DNA of 64,000 nucleotides from Polaromonas sp. OV174 (GCF_900112285.1 NZ_FOKZ01000012.1:88447-152446); one strand, 5' to 3'. Positions 24,610 to 33,801 are shown, counted from the first letter of the stretch. The notes: generated by a model from the letters alone, not told the origin. A program made the numbers and translations.

Positions 24610-25131
24610 GTGAACACCCTATCGCTCCATACAAGCTGTGACGGCTTCCAAGCGCTGCCGCCAGAATACGCACGCGCCATTCTGGCCAATGCCCTTGCCT
24701 TGCAGCGTCAGGCCGCCAAGGGCGCCGTTCTCCCGCTTCTAAAAGGCAGGAATTTCGCGCTGCTTTATTCATCGGAGGCTGATGCGGCGCAGGCGCTGTT
24801 TCACCGCGCAGCAACAGAACTGGGGGCTCAGGTCGCCCACTTGCGCTTCGATCCATCCGACCTGTCAGTCCTCGCCGTTCCGCAAGAGGCTCAGAAAACC
24901 GCACAGGTGCTTGGCCGGCTCTATGACGCGCTGGAATGCCAGGGCCTGACACCGGAGCTTGTTCGGCAACTGACTCAGGAGGCCGGGGTGCCGGTTTTCA
25001 ACGCCCTCGCCTCGCCCGAGCATCCAACGGCCGCGATAACCGCATGCTTGGGAGACATTCAAGCCGCAGCCGACGATCGGCGCATGGTCTTGCAGGCCGT
25101 GTTGCTGCACGCGCTAGGCGTAGGCTTGTGA
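24610..25131 (+). CDS. Stand-alone ornithine/aspartate carbamoyltransferase N-domain-like protein
   Basis: Read from GTG at 24610 it gives 173 residues; the frame stays open to 24481, but the operator lies inside that extension. The sequence LPLLKGRNFALLYSSEADAAQALFHRAATELGAQVAHL follows the carbamoyl-phosphate-binding domain of ornithine carbamoyltransferase, and VPVFNALASPEHPTAAITACL follows its second conserved block. The catalytic STRT motif is replaced (SSEAD), HPCQ is HPTAA, and the ornithine-binding half is absent. Catalysis is therefore unlikely; a regulatory or binding role is possible. Confidence 0.7.
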   Translation: MNTLSLHTSCDGFQALPPEYARAILANALALQRQAAKGAVLPLLKGRNFALLYSSEADAAQALFHRAATELGAQVAHLRFDPSDLSVLAVPQEAQKTAQVLGRLYDALECQGLTPELVRQLTQEAGVPVFNALASPEHPTAAITACLGDIQAAADDRRMVLQAVLLHALGVGL

Positions 25132-25263
25132 ACACGCATGGTCTCTATCCGCGATCACAATCCACTGTCGTACCTAGCCGGTGAACAGAGTCACCAAGTG
25201 ATCCAGATCGGCACCTACCACCATCTGTCGTGGCCTGTAATAGGCTGTGTGGTTCGGTGAGAC

Positions 25264-26085
25264 TCAGTGCGACATCAGTACCGGCAAGGTCATGGACTGC
25301 AGGATGGTACGCGTTGCCCCACCCAACACCCATTCCCGTGCCCGGCTGTGTCCGTAACAACCCATCACGAGCAGATCCGCCCCCAGATCCGCGGCCATAG
25401 ACAACAGGTAGTTGCCGGCATCGTCCTGCTCCGATCCACCAGGGTGCAGTACTGCAGATACACCTTGCAACGCCAGATAGCCCTGCAAAGCGTGGAGGGA
25501 GGCGTCAGCAGATTCGCCGTAGCAGACCACATGCACACGGTCTGCGCCATGCAGCCAAGGCAACGCAGCCGATACCGCGCGGGCCGCTTCTCGTGTCTCT
25601 TTCCAAGCCACTAGTACGGTGCGCCCTATGGGGGCAATCAAGCCAGTAGAAGGCAGTATCAGCGCGGGCCGACCACTCTCGACCAACAAGCTTGGGAGGA
25701 AATCAGCAGGCAGTTCACCCGCCGCTGGATCATCCGCATCGCGCTGGCCCAGGATCATCAGATCAAAATACAGTGAGCGACGGGCGTAGCCCCAGGGTGC
25801 ATCGCTCAAGGGCTCCGTCCATTTGAGGCGGGGCGACCCCGCGCCGGCCGCGACGAACGTTGCAAATGCCTTGTCGCGGCATTCTTTGTCCATTTCCAGT
25901 ATCACTGCCATGGTTTCAGCCGCGCCCTCCAGCGCGAAGGGATAGCGCGCCAGCGCCGACATCGTGAACGGCAGGCAGGTGACTTCAGCCTCAAAGGCGT
26001 CGGCCAGTTGACTGGCAACCTTGATGCGTTCCGCAGCACGCGCTGAACTATCCAAGTGCAGCAGGATCGATTTGGGCGTCTGCAT
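25264..26085 (-). CDS. Tandem-domain universal stress protein
   Basis: A 273-residue protein with two UspA folds. The first (about 1-145; MQTPKSILLHLDSSARAAERI) has lost the ATP loop. The second (about 150-273) keeps it as MGCYGHSRAREWVLGGATRTIL, followed by LPVLMSH. Start 26085 is preferred because AAAGGA precedes it; the frame is open to 26241, but this would include the operator region. It is convergent with the carbamoyltransferase-domain gene. It is likely switched on from the Fnr-like site at 26149. Confidence 0.88.
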   Translation of the reverse strand: MQTPKSILLHLDSSARAAERIKVASQLADAFEAEVTCLPFTMSALARYPFALEGAAETMAVILEMDKECRDKAFATFVAAGAGSPRLKWTEPLSDAPWGYARRSLYFDLMILGQRDADDPAAGELPADFLPSLLVESGRPALILPSTGLIAPIGRTVLVAWKETREAARAVSAALPWLHGADRVHVVCYGESADASLHALQGYLALQGVSAVLHPGGSEQDDAGNYLLSMAADLGADLLVMGCYGHSRAREWVLGGATRTILQSMTLPVLMSH

Positions 26086-26148
26086 AAGAAATCCTTTGAA
26101 GTTGAAAATGCACGAGAAAAAATTTACGCTCATTGGCATCGTGTTGCC

Positions 26149-26162
26149 TTGCGCCATATCAA
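26149..26162 (-). promoter_or_regulatory. Fnr-like operator of the tandem universal stress gene
   Basis: The plus strand reads TTGCGCCATATCAA; centre 26155.5. On the minus strand TAAATT (26121-26126) is centred 32 bp from it, and the predicted transcript start is about 26114, with a leader near 28 nt. Confidence 0.6.
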
Positions 26163-26227
26163 TTTCGACGAAGCCGCATCCATGAAGTGAGCAGTCCAAT
26201 ACTTCACATAGTCCGGAAAGCGCCAAA

Positions 26228-26602
26228 ATCAACGTCCGCACCCACTATGGACTGGGAAATCAGTTCTGCTCCCTGTGGCTTGACGATCCGCTGATGATAT
26301 GTACCTATGGCAACTGGCCCAAAGGCACGCAGATCCGGGATAAAACCCAGCGCAACAAGATTGACCACGTTTGTCGCAAGCGCCACCTCGCGCGCAGGCG
26401 AGAGCTTCGTGGATATAGGCTGTGGCTTCGGTCCACACACTGGAAACCATTGGCGCTCTGAGCCGCAGCGTCAATACGACTAACGAGCAGGTTGCCTGGC
26501 TACACGGGGAGATCGAGCGGCCCGGCCTGCATCCGGAATCGGTGATAAAGGACGTGGACATTCCCGTCGACCGCCCGCAGGAATTCCTGAGCGTCCGGTA
26601 GC
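26228..26602 (+). pseudogene. Remnant of a cyclopropane-fatty-acid-synthase-like methyltransferase
   Basis: Pieces in shifting frames read VRTHYGLGNQFCSLWLDDPLM, then AQRNKIDHVCRK-like text, then ESFVDIGCGFG. These follow the CFA synthase core (HYDxGNxFFxLWLD, then the SAM-binding motif I DIGCGWG). The final frame runs through ALSRSVNTTNEQVAWLHGEIER to TAG at 26600-26602. At least two frame changes and a large internal loss make it non-functional. The assignment is from motif memory. Confidence 0.55.
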
Positions 26603-26660
26603 CGGAAATCAGCATTCTGCTCATTTTTCGCCTTTATTCCACTGAGATCACAGTCCCTCC

Positions 26661-26674
26661 TTGCGCTTTATCAA
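26661..26674 (+). promoter_or_regulatory. Fnr-like operator of the AMP-phosphorylase operon
   Basis: TTGCGCTTTATCAA is centred at 26667.5. A possible -10 TACAGT (26697-26702) is centred 32 bp downstream. The predicted start near 26708 leaves a leader of about 15 nt, so GGAAGG at 26707-26712 would lie at the very 5' end. Confidence 0.6.
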
Positions 26675-26722
26675 GGTGATGCGAACTTCCCTTGCTTACA
26701 GTGGCTGGAAGGTCTTACAGCC

Positions 26723-28249
26723 ATGAAAGCCACGCCAATTCCGTTCCCCCCTGGCAAGCTGCGCCTGCGGCGGCTGGGTATCGACACCTACCAGGAGCCT
26801 GTGCTGTTTATGCACCGTGACTGCCGTGTCTGCCACTCGGAGGGCTTCGAGGCGCAATCGCGGGTGGAGCTTGCGCTGGGTGAGCGCACCATTGTTGCCA
26901 CGCTGAACGTGGTGTCTGGCGACTTTCTCGCGCCCGACGAGGCCGGTCTGTCCGAAGCGGCGTGGCGCCTGCTCAAGGCGCAGGATGGCGACATGGTCTC
27001 GCTGCGCCACCCCTCGCCGCTCGAATCCCTGGGTCATGTGCGCGCCAAGGTCTATGGACGGCGCCTCACCCAGGCGGCCATTACTGCCGTGATTGAGGAT
27101 GTGGTCGCCGGTCGCTATTCGGACCTGCAATTGGCGGCCTTTGTCACCGCCTGTGCCGGCGGCCGGCTTGACCTGGAAGAAACGGTCTCGCTGACCCGCG
27201 CGATGGTCGCCGTCGGCGAACGGATTGACTGGGGTGAAGGCCTGGTCATGGACAAGCACTGCGTGGGCGGATTGCCCGGCAACCGCACGACCATGGTGAT
27301 CGTACCCATCGTGGCGGCCTGCGGCCTGCGCATGCCAAAAACATCGTCACGCGCCATCACCTCCCCCGCCGGTACGGCCGACACCATGGAAACAATGGCG
27401 CCGGTCGACCTGGATGTGGCGCAGATACGCCGGGTAGTGGAATCCACCGGCGGCTGCGTGGTTTGGGGCGGCGCGGTGCGCCTGAGTCCGGCGGACGACA
27501 TCCTGATCCGGGTGGAGCGCCCGCTGGACCTGGACAGCCAAGGCCAACTAGTCGCTTCGATTTTGTCCAAAAAGGTAGCGGCGGGCTCCACCCATGTGCT
27601 GATCGACCTGCCTGTAGGGCCCACAGCCAAGGTTCGCAGCGCACAGGCTGCGGAGTTGCTGGGACGGCTGCTCAGCCAGGTGGGGCAGGCGCTGGGACTC
27701 CAGGTGCGCGTGGTTCAGACGGACGGCCTGGCCCCGGTGGGCCGGGGCATAGGCCCCGCGCTGGAGGCTCGCGACGTACTGGCCGTTCTTCAAAACCAGG
27801 CCGATGCTCCGGCCGACCTGGCCCAGCGCTCGCTACTGTTGGCCGGCGAAATTCTCGAGTTCGGTGGCGCCGCACCGGCCGGTGGCGGCCTCGCTCTGGC
27901 CAGCGCCGTACTGGCCGACGGCCGGGCCTGGCGCAAGTTTCAGGACATTTGTGCGGCACAGGGCGGGCTGCGCGTCCCCCCCACAGCGGCCTACCGGCAG
28001 GCAATGCATGCGCTGCGCAGCGGCAGCGTTCTGACCATTGACAACAGGCGTCTGTCACGCATTGCCAAACTGGCCGGAGCCCCCGAGGCGGCTTGTGCGG
28101 GCATCGACCTGCATGTCAGGCCGGGGGAGTTCGTCGAGCGCGGCCAGCCGCTGTTCACGCTGCACGCCGCCACGCCAGGCGAGCTGGCCTATGCGCTGGA
28201 ATATGCGACCTCGCAAGCCGATACGGTGCATGTACTGGAGGATGCCTGA
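26723..28249 (+). CDS. AMP phosphorylase / thymidine phosphorylase-family enzyme
   Basis: A 508-residue member of the nucleoside phosphorylase family II. An N-terminal extension of about 85 residues precedes the DeoA-like core, as in archaeal AMP phosphorylase and unlike E. coli DeoA (about 440). The phosphate/substrate block KHCVGGLPGNRTTMVIVP starts near residue 177, followed by KTSSRAITSPAGTADTME, which is the AMP-phosphorylase version of this motif. Expected reaction: phosphorolysis of AMP (or a nucleoside) to the base and a ribose 1-phosphate type product. The next gene overlaps by one base, indicating coupling. Confidence 0.85.
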   Translation: MKATPIPFPPGKLRLRRLGIDTYQEPVLFMHRDCRVCHSEGFEAQSRVELALGERTIVATLNVVSGDFLAPDEAGLSEAAWRLLKAQDGDMVSLRHPSPLESLGHVRAKVYGRRLTQAAITAVIEDVVAGRYSDLQLAAFVTACAGGRLDLEETVSLTRAMVAVGERIDWGEGLVMDKHCVGGLPGNRTTMVIVPIVAACGLRMPKTSSRAITSPAGTADTMETMAPVDLDVAQIRRVVESTGGCVVWGGAVRLSPADDILIRVERPLDLDSQGQLVASILSKKVAAGSTHVLIDLPVGPTAKVRSAQAAELLGRLLSQVGQALGLQVRVVQTDGLAPVGRGIGPALEARDVLAVLQNQADAPADLAQRSLLLAGEILEFGGAAPAGGGLALASAVLADGRAWRKFQDICAAQGGLRVPPTAAYRQAMHALRSGSVLTIDNRRLSRIAKLAGAPEAACAGIDLHVRPGEFVERGQPLFTLHAATPGELAYALEYATSQADTVHVLEDA

Positions 28250-29154
28250 TGCTGATCATCGCCCTGCCAGGTGCAACCCAGCTTGCGAGCTCCCTGGCTC
28301 GCCTGCTGCGCTGCGACTGGAGCGCCTTGTGGCAGCATCGCTTCCCCGACGGGGAAACCTTGGTGCGCATAGACGCGCCGGTGAAGGGGCGCTGCATCGT
28401 GCTGGCCGGCAGCCTGCACCACCCCGATGACAAGACCCTCCCCTTACTGTTTGCCGCCGATGCCGCACGTGACCTGGGTGCCGCGCAAGTCGGCCTGGTG
28501 GCGCCCTATCTGGCCTACATGCGGCAGGACCACCGCTTCAATGCGGGTGAGGCGATCACTTCTCGCAGCTATGCCCGGCTGCTCTCGGCATCGCTTGACT
28601 TCCTGGTCACGGTCGATCCCCACCTGCACCGTTGGCACAGTCTCGGAGCTATCTATCCGATCCGCACACAGGCTGTCGCAGCGGCCCCCTTGATCGCTCG
28701 CTGGCTTCGCAGCCATGTCGACCTTCCGCTGGTGATCGGGCCCGATCAGGAAAGCCAGCAATGGGTGGCCGAAGTGGCAAGGCTGGCGGATGTACCCTGG
28801 ACGGTAATGAGCAAGACCCGCGTGGCTGACCGCGATGTGCGCGTCGTGCTGACCGGTGATGGCCTCTGGCCCGGCAGGACCCCGGTACTGCTAGACGACA
28901 TCATCTCTACTGGCCAGACCCTCGTCGCCGCTACCTCGACCCTGAAGCAGGCCGGCATGGTCGCTCCCCTATGTATTGGCGTGCATGCCCTGTTTGACAA
29001 CGGCGCACTGCAGCGGCTGCAGGACGCAGGCGTGGCGCGGGTGGTGACCTGCGACACCATCCCGCACGCCTCCAACACAATCCGACTCGCCCCCCTGCTG
29101 GCCAGGGCCGTGCGCGCCGTCTCATGCCCTGTCACAAAGGGCGATCCGTCATGA
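28249..29154 (+). CDS. Ribose-phosphate pyrophosphokinase-like (PRPP synthetase) protein
   Basis: A 301-residue protein of the PRPP synthetase family. It has the N-terminal DGET segment (RFPDGETLVRI), YMRQDHRFNAGEAITSRSYARLL, VDPHLHR, and the PRPP-binding loop VLLDDIISTGQTLV near residue 214. The family makes PRPP from ribose 5-phosphate and ATP. This copy is divergent and forms a translationally coupled set with AMP phosphorylase upstream and the quinone reductase downstream, suggesting ribose-phosphate recovery in place of housekeeping supply. Confidence 0.85.
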   Translation: MLIIALPGATQLASSLARLLRCDWSALWQHRFPDGETLVRIDAPVKGRCIVLAGSLHHPDDKTLPLLFAADAARDLGAAQVGLVAPYLAYMRQDHRFNAGEAITSRSYARLLSASLDFLVTVDPHLHRWHSLGAIYPIRTQAVAAAPLIARWLRSHVDLPLVIGPDQESQQWVAEVARLADVPWTVMSKTRVADRDVRVVLTGDGLWPGRTPVLLDDIISTGQTLVAATSTLKQAGMVAPLCIGVHALFDNGALQRLQDAGVARVVTCDTIPHASNTIRLAPLLARAVRAVSCPVTKGDPS

Positions 29155-29744
29155 AGGCAAAGCACATCCTCCTGCTCCAGGGCCACCCCGACGCGGCGGA
29201 ACCCCATCTGTGCCATGGCCTGGCCAAGGCCTACGCCATTGGCGCCCGAGATGCAGGCCACGAGGTGCGCTGGGTCAATGTGGCCGAACTCGACTTCCCG
29301 CTGTTGCGCAGTCAAAAAGACTGGAATGAAGGCGCGGTGCCCGACGGCCTGCAACCGGCGCAGGACGATATTCGCTGGGCGGAACACATCGTACTTTTCT
29401 TCCCGCTGTGGCTAGGTGATATGCCAGCCATGCTCAAGGGCTTTCTGGAACAGGTAGCCCGTCCCGGCTTTGCCTTTGAACGCGAGGCCGGCAGCACCGC
29501 CTTCACGAAGAAAGGCCTGACAGGCCGCTCGGCCCGCGTGGTGGTCACCATGGGTATGCCAGCCCTGCTCTACCGCTGGTATTTCCGCGCCCATAGCGTC
29601 AAATCACTGGAGCGCAACATTCTGGGCTTTGTCGGCATGGCGCCGGTGCGGGAGACTCTGATCGGCATGATCGGCAGTTTCAAGCCGACGGACGCGCAGC
29701 AATGGCTGGAGAAGATGCAGCTGTTGGGGCGGAGGGCAGAGTGA
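29151..29744 (+). CDS. NAD(P)H quinone oxidoreductase-like flavodoxin-fold protein
   Basis: A 197-residue protein of the KefF/MdaB/NQO1-like flavodoxin-fold family. Visible are the FMN/FAD-phosphate region ILLLQGHPDAAEPHLCHGLAKAY, the FFPLWLGDMPAMLKGFLEQV motif, and a substrate loop GRSARVVVTMGMPALLYRWYF. It should reduce quinones or similar electrophiles with two electrons. Start 29151 overlaps the PRPP gene stop (ATGA). Role here: redox balance under low oxygen, by context. Confidence 0.85.
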   Translation: MKAKHILLLQGHPDAAEPHLCHGLAKAYAIGARDAGHEVRWVNVAELDFPLLRSQKDWNEGAVPDGLQPAQDDIRWAEHIVLFFPLWLGDMPAMLKGFLEQVARPGFAFEREAGSTAFTKKGLTGRSARVVVTMGMPALLYRWYFRAHSVKSLERNILGFVGMAPVRETLIGMIGSFKPTDAQQWLEKMQLLGRRAE

Positions 29745-29961
29745 TGGGCCACATTGCAATACGCCCTTGGGTACGCTGGCGCACGGTGAATCAGCGCCCA
29801 AAATGTGATGCTGCTGTCCAGGCCCGAGAAACTGTGCTCGCGCCGCACGGCAATCCCTCGCGCTTCGGCCGTGCCCTTTATGACGGCGGGCCGGCACCTT
29901 TGCACCGATGTCCACTCCTCCCCGTCTGGCCACTAAAGCAACTGAGAAAAGGAAAACCACC

Positions 29962-30999
29962 ATGCGAGCCCTCGTCTACAACGGCCCAGGCCACAAGAAC
30001 CTGGAAGAGCGCCCCAAACCAGCCATCCAGTCGCCCTCCGACGCGATCGTCAAGATCACCCGGACGACGATTTGCGGCACCGACCTGCACATCCTCAAAG
30101 GTGACGTCCCCACTTGCCAGCCCGGAACCATCCTGGGCCACGAAGGCGTTGGCGTGATTGAGGCCGTGGGACCGGGTGTCGTCAGCTTCAAGCCGGGGGA
30201 CAGGGTGCTGATCTCCTGCATTACCGCCTGCGGGCGCTGCCCCGCTTGCCGCAAGAGCATGTATTCGCATTGCACCACCGGGGGCTGGCTGCTCGGCCAC
30301 CGCATCGATGGCACCCAGGCCGAGTTTGTCCGCATTCCCTACGCCGACACCAGCCTGTACCCGATTCCACAGGGCGCCGACGAAGAGGCGCTGGTCATGC
30401 TCAGCGACATCCTGCCGACCGGCTTCGAGTGTGGCGTGCTGAACGGCAAGATCGAACCAGGCTCCAGCGTCGCCATCGTGGGTGCCGGGCCGATTGGGCT
30501 GGCGGCCCTGCTCACTGCGCAGTTTTATGCGCCGGCCGAGATCATCATGATCGACCTGGACGACAACCGGCTGGCCGTGGGCAAGCGCTTTGGCGCGACA
30601 GCCACCGTGAACAGCGCCGATGGCACGGCGGCGCAGCAGGTCATGAAACTGACAGGCGGACGCGGGGTGGACACGGCCATCGAAGCGGTGGGCATCCCCA
30701 CCACCTTCAAGCTCTGTCAGGACATCGTGGCTGCAGGCGGCACTGTCGCCAATGTCGGCGTGCACGGTGTCAAGGTCGATCTCCACCTGGAACGGCTGTG
30801 GTCGCACAATGTGACGATCACCACGGGGCTGGTCGACACCTTCTCGATTCCCATGCTGCTCAAGACCGTGCAGTCCAAACGCATAGACGCCTCACAACTG
30901 ATCACCCATCATTTCAAGCTGGGCGCTATCTTGCAGGCCTACGACACCTTCGGTCAGGCCGCCGACACCAAGGCGCTGAAAGTGATCATCGAGGCCTAG
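29962..30999 (+). CDS. Zinc-dependent alcohol dehydrogenase (second copy)
   Basis: A 345-residue medium-chain dehydrogenase. Catalytic zinc ligands are in CGTDLHILKGD (about residue 37) and GHEGVGVIE; the structural zinc loop is CGRCPACRKSMYSHC; the nucleotide motif is VGAGPIGLAAL near 175. The branch resembles sorbitol/threonine-type and 2,3-butanediol-type dehydrogenases found in low-oxygen clusters. Start 29962 is supported by AAAAGGAAA upstream. The P-type ATPase gene starts 9 nt after its stop. Confidence 0.9.
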   Translation: MRALVYNGPGHKNLEERPKPAIQSPSDAIVKITRTTICGTDLHILKGDVPTCQPGTILGHEGVGVIEAVGPGVVSFKPGDRVLISCITACGRCPACRKSMYSHCTTGGWLLGHRIDGTQAEFVRIPYADTSLYPIPQGADEEALVMLSDILPTGFECGVLNGKIEPGSSVAIVGAGPIGLAALLTAQFYAPAEIIMIDLDDNRLAVGKRFGATATVNSADGTAAQQVMKLTGGRGVDTAIEAVGIPTTFKLCQDIVAAGGTVANVGVHGVKVDLHLERLWSHNVTITTGLVDTFSIPMLLKTVQSKRIDASQLITHHFKLGAILQAYDTFGQAADTKALKVIIEA

Positions 31000-31008
31000 G
31001 GCAGCGCC

Positions 31009-33801
31009 ATGGCGCCATCGGACAGACTGGGCGATCCCTCCCTCAGGGAAGCAAACGACGTGGCAAGGGCGCTGGGGGCTGACCTCGAAGCGGGGCTCAC
31101 GTCGCAGGAGGCATCGCGCCGGCTCGCCGAAAACGGCCCCAACGAACTGCGCGCGCCCCCGCAAACGCCGACCTGGCGCCGCTTTCTGACGCAGTTCCAG
31201 GACCCACTGATCTACCTGCTGCTGGCCGCCATTGCCATCTCGCTGGGCGCCTGGGCCTTCGACGGGTTTGCCGGCTGGCCTGTGGATGCCGTCGTCATCG
31301 CCGCCATCGTCCTGCTCAATGGCGTGCTGGGCCATGTGCAGCAAGCCAGGGCGCAGGAAGCCGTGGCGGCGCTGGCCCGCATGACCGCAGTGAGCTCGGC
31401 CGTCGTGCGTGACGGCCAGCAGCTGCGTGTGCCCAGCGCGCAGCTGGTGCCAGGCGACTTACTGGTACTGGGTGAGGGAGATGCCGTCGGCGCCGACGCG
31501 CGGCTGATACTGGCCACCGCACTGCGCGTGCAGGAAGCCTCGCTGACCGGCGAAAGCGAAGCCGTGCTCAAGGATGCGGCCGCGCTGCCTGAACCGGCGG
31601 CACTGGGCGACCGCTTGAACATGGTCTTCAAGGGCACGGCCATCGCCCAGGGAACCGGTCGCGCGGTGGTCACGGCGACCGGCATGTACAGCCAGCTGGG
31701 GATCATCGCTGAACTGCTCGAAGCCACCGAGCAGGCGCCTACCCCGCTGCAAAAGGAAGTCGCGCGCATTGGGCACATGCTGGGCATCGCGGTGCTCATC
31801 ATTGCCGTGGTGGTCGTCGGCACCATCCTGCTGATGTCCGAGCTGCGCAGCGCCGCCGATGTCATCGCCGTGCTGCTGCTGGGCGTAGCCCTGGCGGTGG
31901 CAGCCGTTCCCGAGGGGCTACCGGCAATCCTGTCGGTGGTGCTGGCCCTGGGGGTGCAGCGAATGGCGAAACACAAGGCGATTGTCAAAAGCCTCTCGTC
32001 GGTGGAGACGCTGGGCTCCACCTCGGTCATCTGCACGGACAAGACCGGCACGCTAACTCGCGCGGAGATGACGATAGAACGGATCATGACCGCTTCGGGC
32101 AGTAGCCATGTCACCGGGGTCGGCTATGCGCCCCATGGTCAGGTCGAACACCAGGGCGCCAGGTTGCAGACCGGGCCGCTGCACGCCGAGCACATCGTGC
32201 TCCTGAGTGGCGGCAGCCTGGCCAGTAACGCCGACCTGCGCCAGGGGGCGGGCGGCGCATGGGAGATTCACGGCGACCCCACCGAAGCGGCCTTCTTGGT
32301 GGCCGAACGCAAACTCGGTGTCACTGAGCGGCGTGAGCGGCGCTTCGAGCGCATCGGTGAAATTCCCTTCACCTCGGAACGCAAGATGATGTCGAGCATA
32401 GAGCTTGACCATGAACACGACGACCAGGTGGTGCTGATCACCAAGGGCGCGCCGGACCTGCTGCTGGGCCGCTGCACCCGGGCTCGGGTGGGATTGGAGA
32501 CCGTCGAACTAGATGACATGCTGCGGGCAAAAATTCTGGCGGACGTTGACACGCTTTCCGACGCAGCGCTGCGCACCCTGGCCGTGGCCTACCGCCCGTT
32601 AAGCCCGGGTGAGAACCCACAAGCTACGGAATCGCTTGAACGAAACCTTATCTTCGTCGGCACCGTGGGCATCATCGACCCGCCGCGCGAGGAGGCGGCA
32701 GTCGCCATTGCCGAGGCCCGCCGGGCCGGCATTCGGGTGATCATGATCACCGGTGACCACCCGCGTACGGCCCTGCGCATAGCCGCCGACCTGGGCATCG
32801 TGGCGGCCGGAGCCCAGGCGCTGACGGGGCTTGAACTCGATGCACTGGACGATGCGGCCTTCGCCAAGGCGCTGCGCACAACCTCTGTCTTTGCCCGGGT
32901 AGCCCCGGCGCACAAGCTGCGCATCGTCGACGCGCTGCAGGCCGACGGCAACATCGTCGCGATGACGGGCGATGGCGTCAACGACGCACCGGCGCTAAAG
33001 TCGGCCGATATCGGCATCGCCATGGGCATGACCGGGACCGAGGTGACCAAGGAGGCGGCCAAGATGATCCTGGCCGACGACAACTTCGCCACCCTCGTCG
33101 AGGCGGTGCGCGAGGGGCGCGGCATTTTCGACAACATCCGCAAGTTCCTGCGCTACCTGCTGTCCTCCAATATGGGCGAAGTGCTGACGGTCTTCCTGGG
33201 CGTGGTCGGGGCGGGTGTGATTGGCTTGGCGGCGCCCGGCGGCACGGTGGTGTTGCCGTTGCTCGCCACGCAGATCCTGTGGCTCAACCTGATCACCGAC
33301 TCCTGGCCTGCGCTGGCAATGGGCGTTGACCCCCCGGACGACGACGTCATGGCACGCAAGCCGCGTTCGGCGTGTGAGCAGGTGATCGACGCCCGCATGT
33401 GGTCGGGGGTGTTCCAGATCGGCGTGGTGGTGGCTGTGGTCTCGCTGCTGTCGATCGACATGTACCTGCCGGGCGGACTGATCGAAGGCACGCACGACCT
33501 CGCCAATGCTCGCACCGCGGGCTTCACGGTGCTGGTTTTCGCCCATTTGTTCAACTGCTTCAATGCCCGCTCGGAGACCAAGAGTGCGTTCACGCGCCTG
33601 TTCGCCAATCCGTGGCTCTGGGGCGCCATCACCTTATCGGTACTGTTGCAGGTGGCGGTCGTCAACCTCCCCGTCCTCAACCTGGCCTTCGGTACCGTGC
33701 CACTTTCGCTGGATCAATGGCTGGTCTGCGCCGCTATGGGTAGTAGCGTCCTGTGGTTCAGCGAACTGCGCAAGCTGGTGGGTCGCGTATTGGGCAGATA
33801 A
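31009..33801 (+). CDS. Cation-transporting P-type ATPase (P2A, Ca2+-type)
   Basis: A 930-residue P2-type ATPase. It has an N-terminal cation-ATPase domain, the actuator motif LTGESE near 180, the ion-site helix AAVPEGLPAIL near 300, phosphorylated Asp in CTDKTGTLTRAEM near 344, the nucleotide domain, and hinge MTGDGVNDAPALKSADIGIAMG near 655. A C-terminal helix bundle follows (WLNLITDSWPALAMG). The PEGL and N-x-x-D features fit SERCA/PMR1-like Ca2+ pumps; Mn2+ or other cations are possible. It closes a probable operon with the ADH gene. Confidence 0.92.
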   Translation: MAPSDRLGDPSLREANDVARALGADLEAGLTSQEASRRLAENGPNELRAPPQTPTWRRFLTQFQDPLIYLLLAAIAISLGAWAFDGFAGWPVDAVVIAAIVLLNGVLGHVQQARAQEAVAALARMTAVSSAVVRDGQQLRVPSAQLVPGDLLVLGEGDAVGADARLILATALRVQEASLTGESEAVLKDAAALPEPAALGDRLNMVFKGTAIAQGTGRAVVTATGMYSQLGIIAELLEATEQAPTPLQKEVARIGHMLGIAVLIIAVVVVGTILLMSELRSAADVIAVLLLGVALAVAAVPEGLPAILSVVLALGVQRMAKHKAIVKSLSSVETLGSTSVICTDKTGTLTRAEMTIERIMTASGSSHVTGVGYAPHGQVEHQGARLQTGPLHAEHIVLLSGGSLASNADLRQGAGGAWEIHGDPTEAAFLVAERKLGVTERRERRFERIGEIPFTSERKMMSSIELDHEHDDQVVLITKGAPDLLLGRCTRARVGLETVELDDMLRAKILADVDTLSDAALRTLAVAYRPLSPGENPQATESLERNLIFVGTVGIIDPPREEAAVAIAEARRAGIRVIMITGDHPRTALRIAADLGIVAAGAQALTGLELDALDDAAFAKALRTTSVFARVAPAHKLRIVDALQADGNIVAMTGDGVNDAPALKSADIGIAMGMTGTEVTKEAAKMILADDNFATLVEAVREGRGIFDNIRKFLRYLLSSNMGEVLTVFLGVVGAGVIGLAAPGGTVVLPLLATQILWLNLITDSWPALAMGVDPPDDDVMARKPRSACEQVIDARMWSGVFQIGVVVAVVSLLSIDMYLPGGLIEGTHDLANARTAGFTVLVFAHLFNCFNARSETKSAFTRLFANPWLWGAITLSVLLQVAVVNLPVLNLAFGTVPLSLDQWLVCAAMGSSVLWFSELRKLVGRVLGR

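Noticed and set aside
31212..32114. 300-residue minus-strand open frame inside the P-type ATPase gene
   Set aside because: Ser/Thr/Ala-rich antisense shadow of a well-conserved ATPase; no independent start signals.
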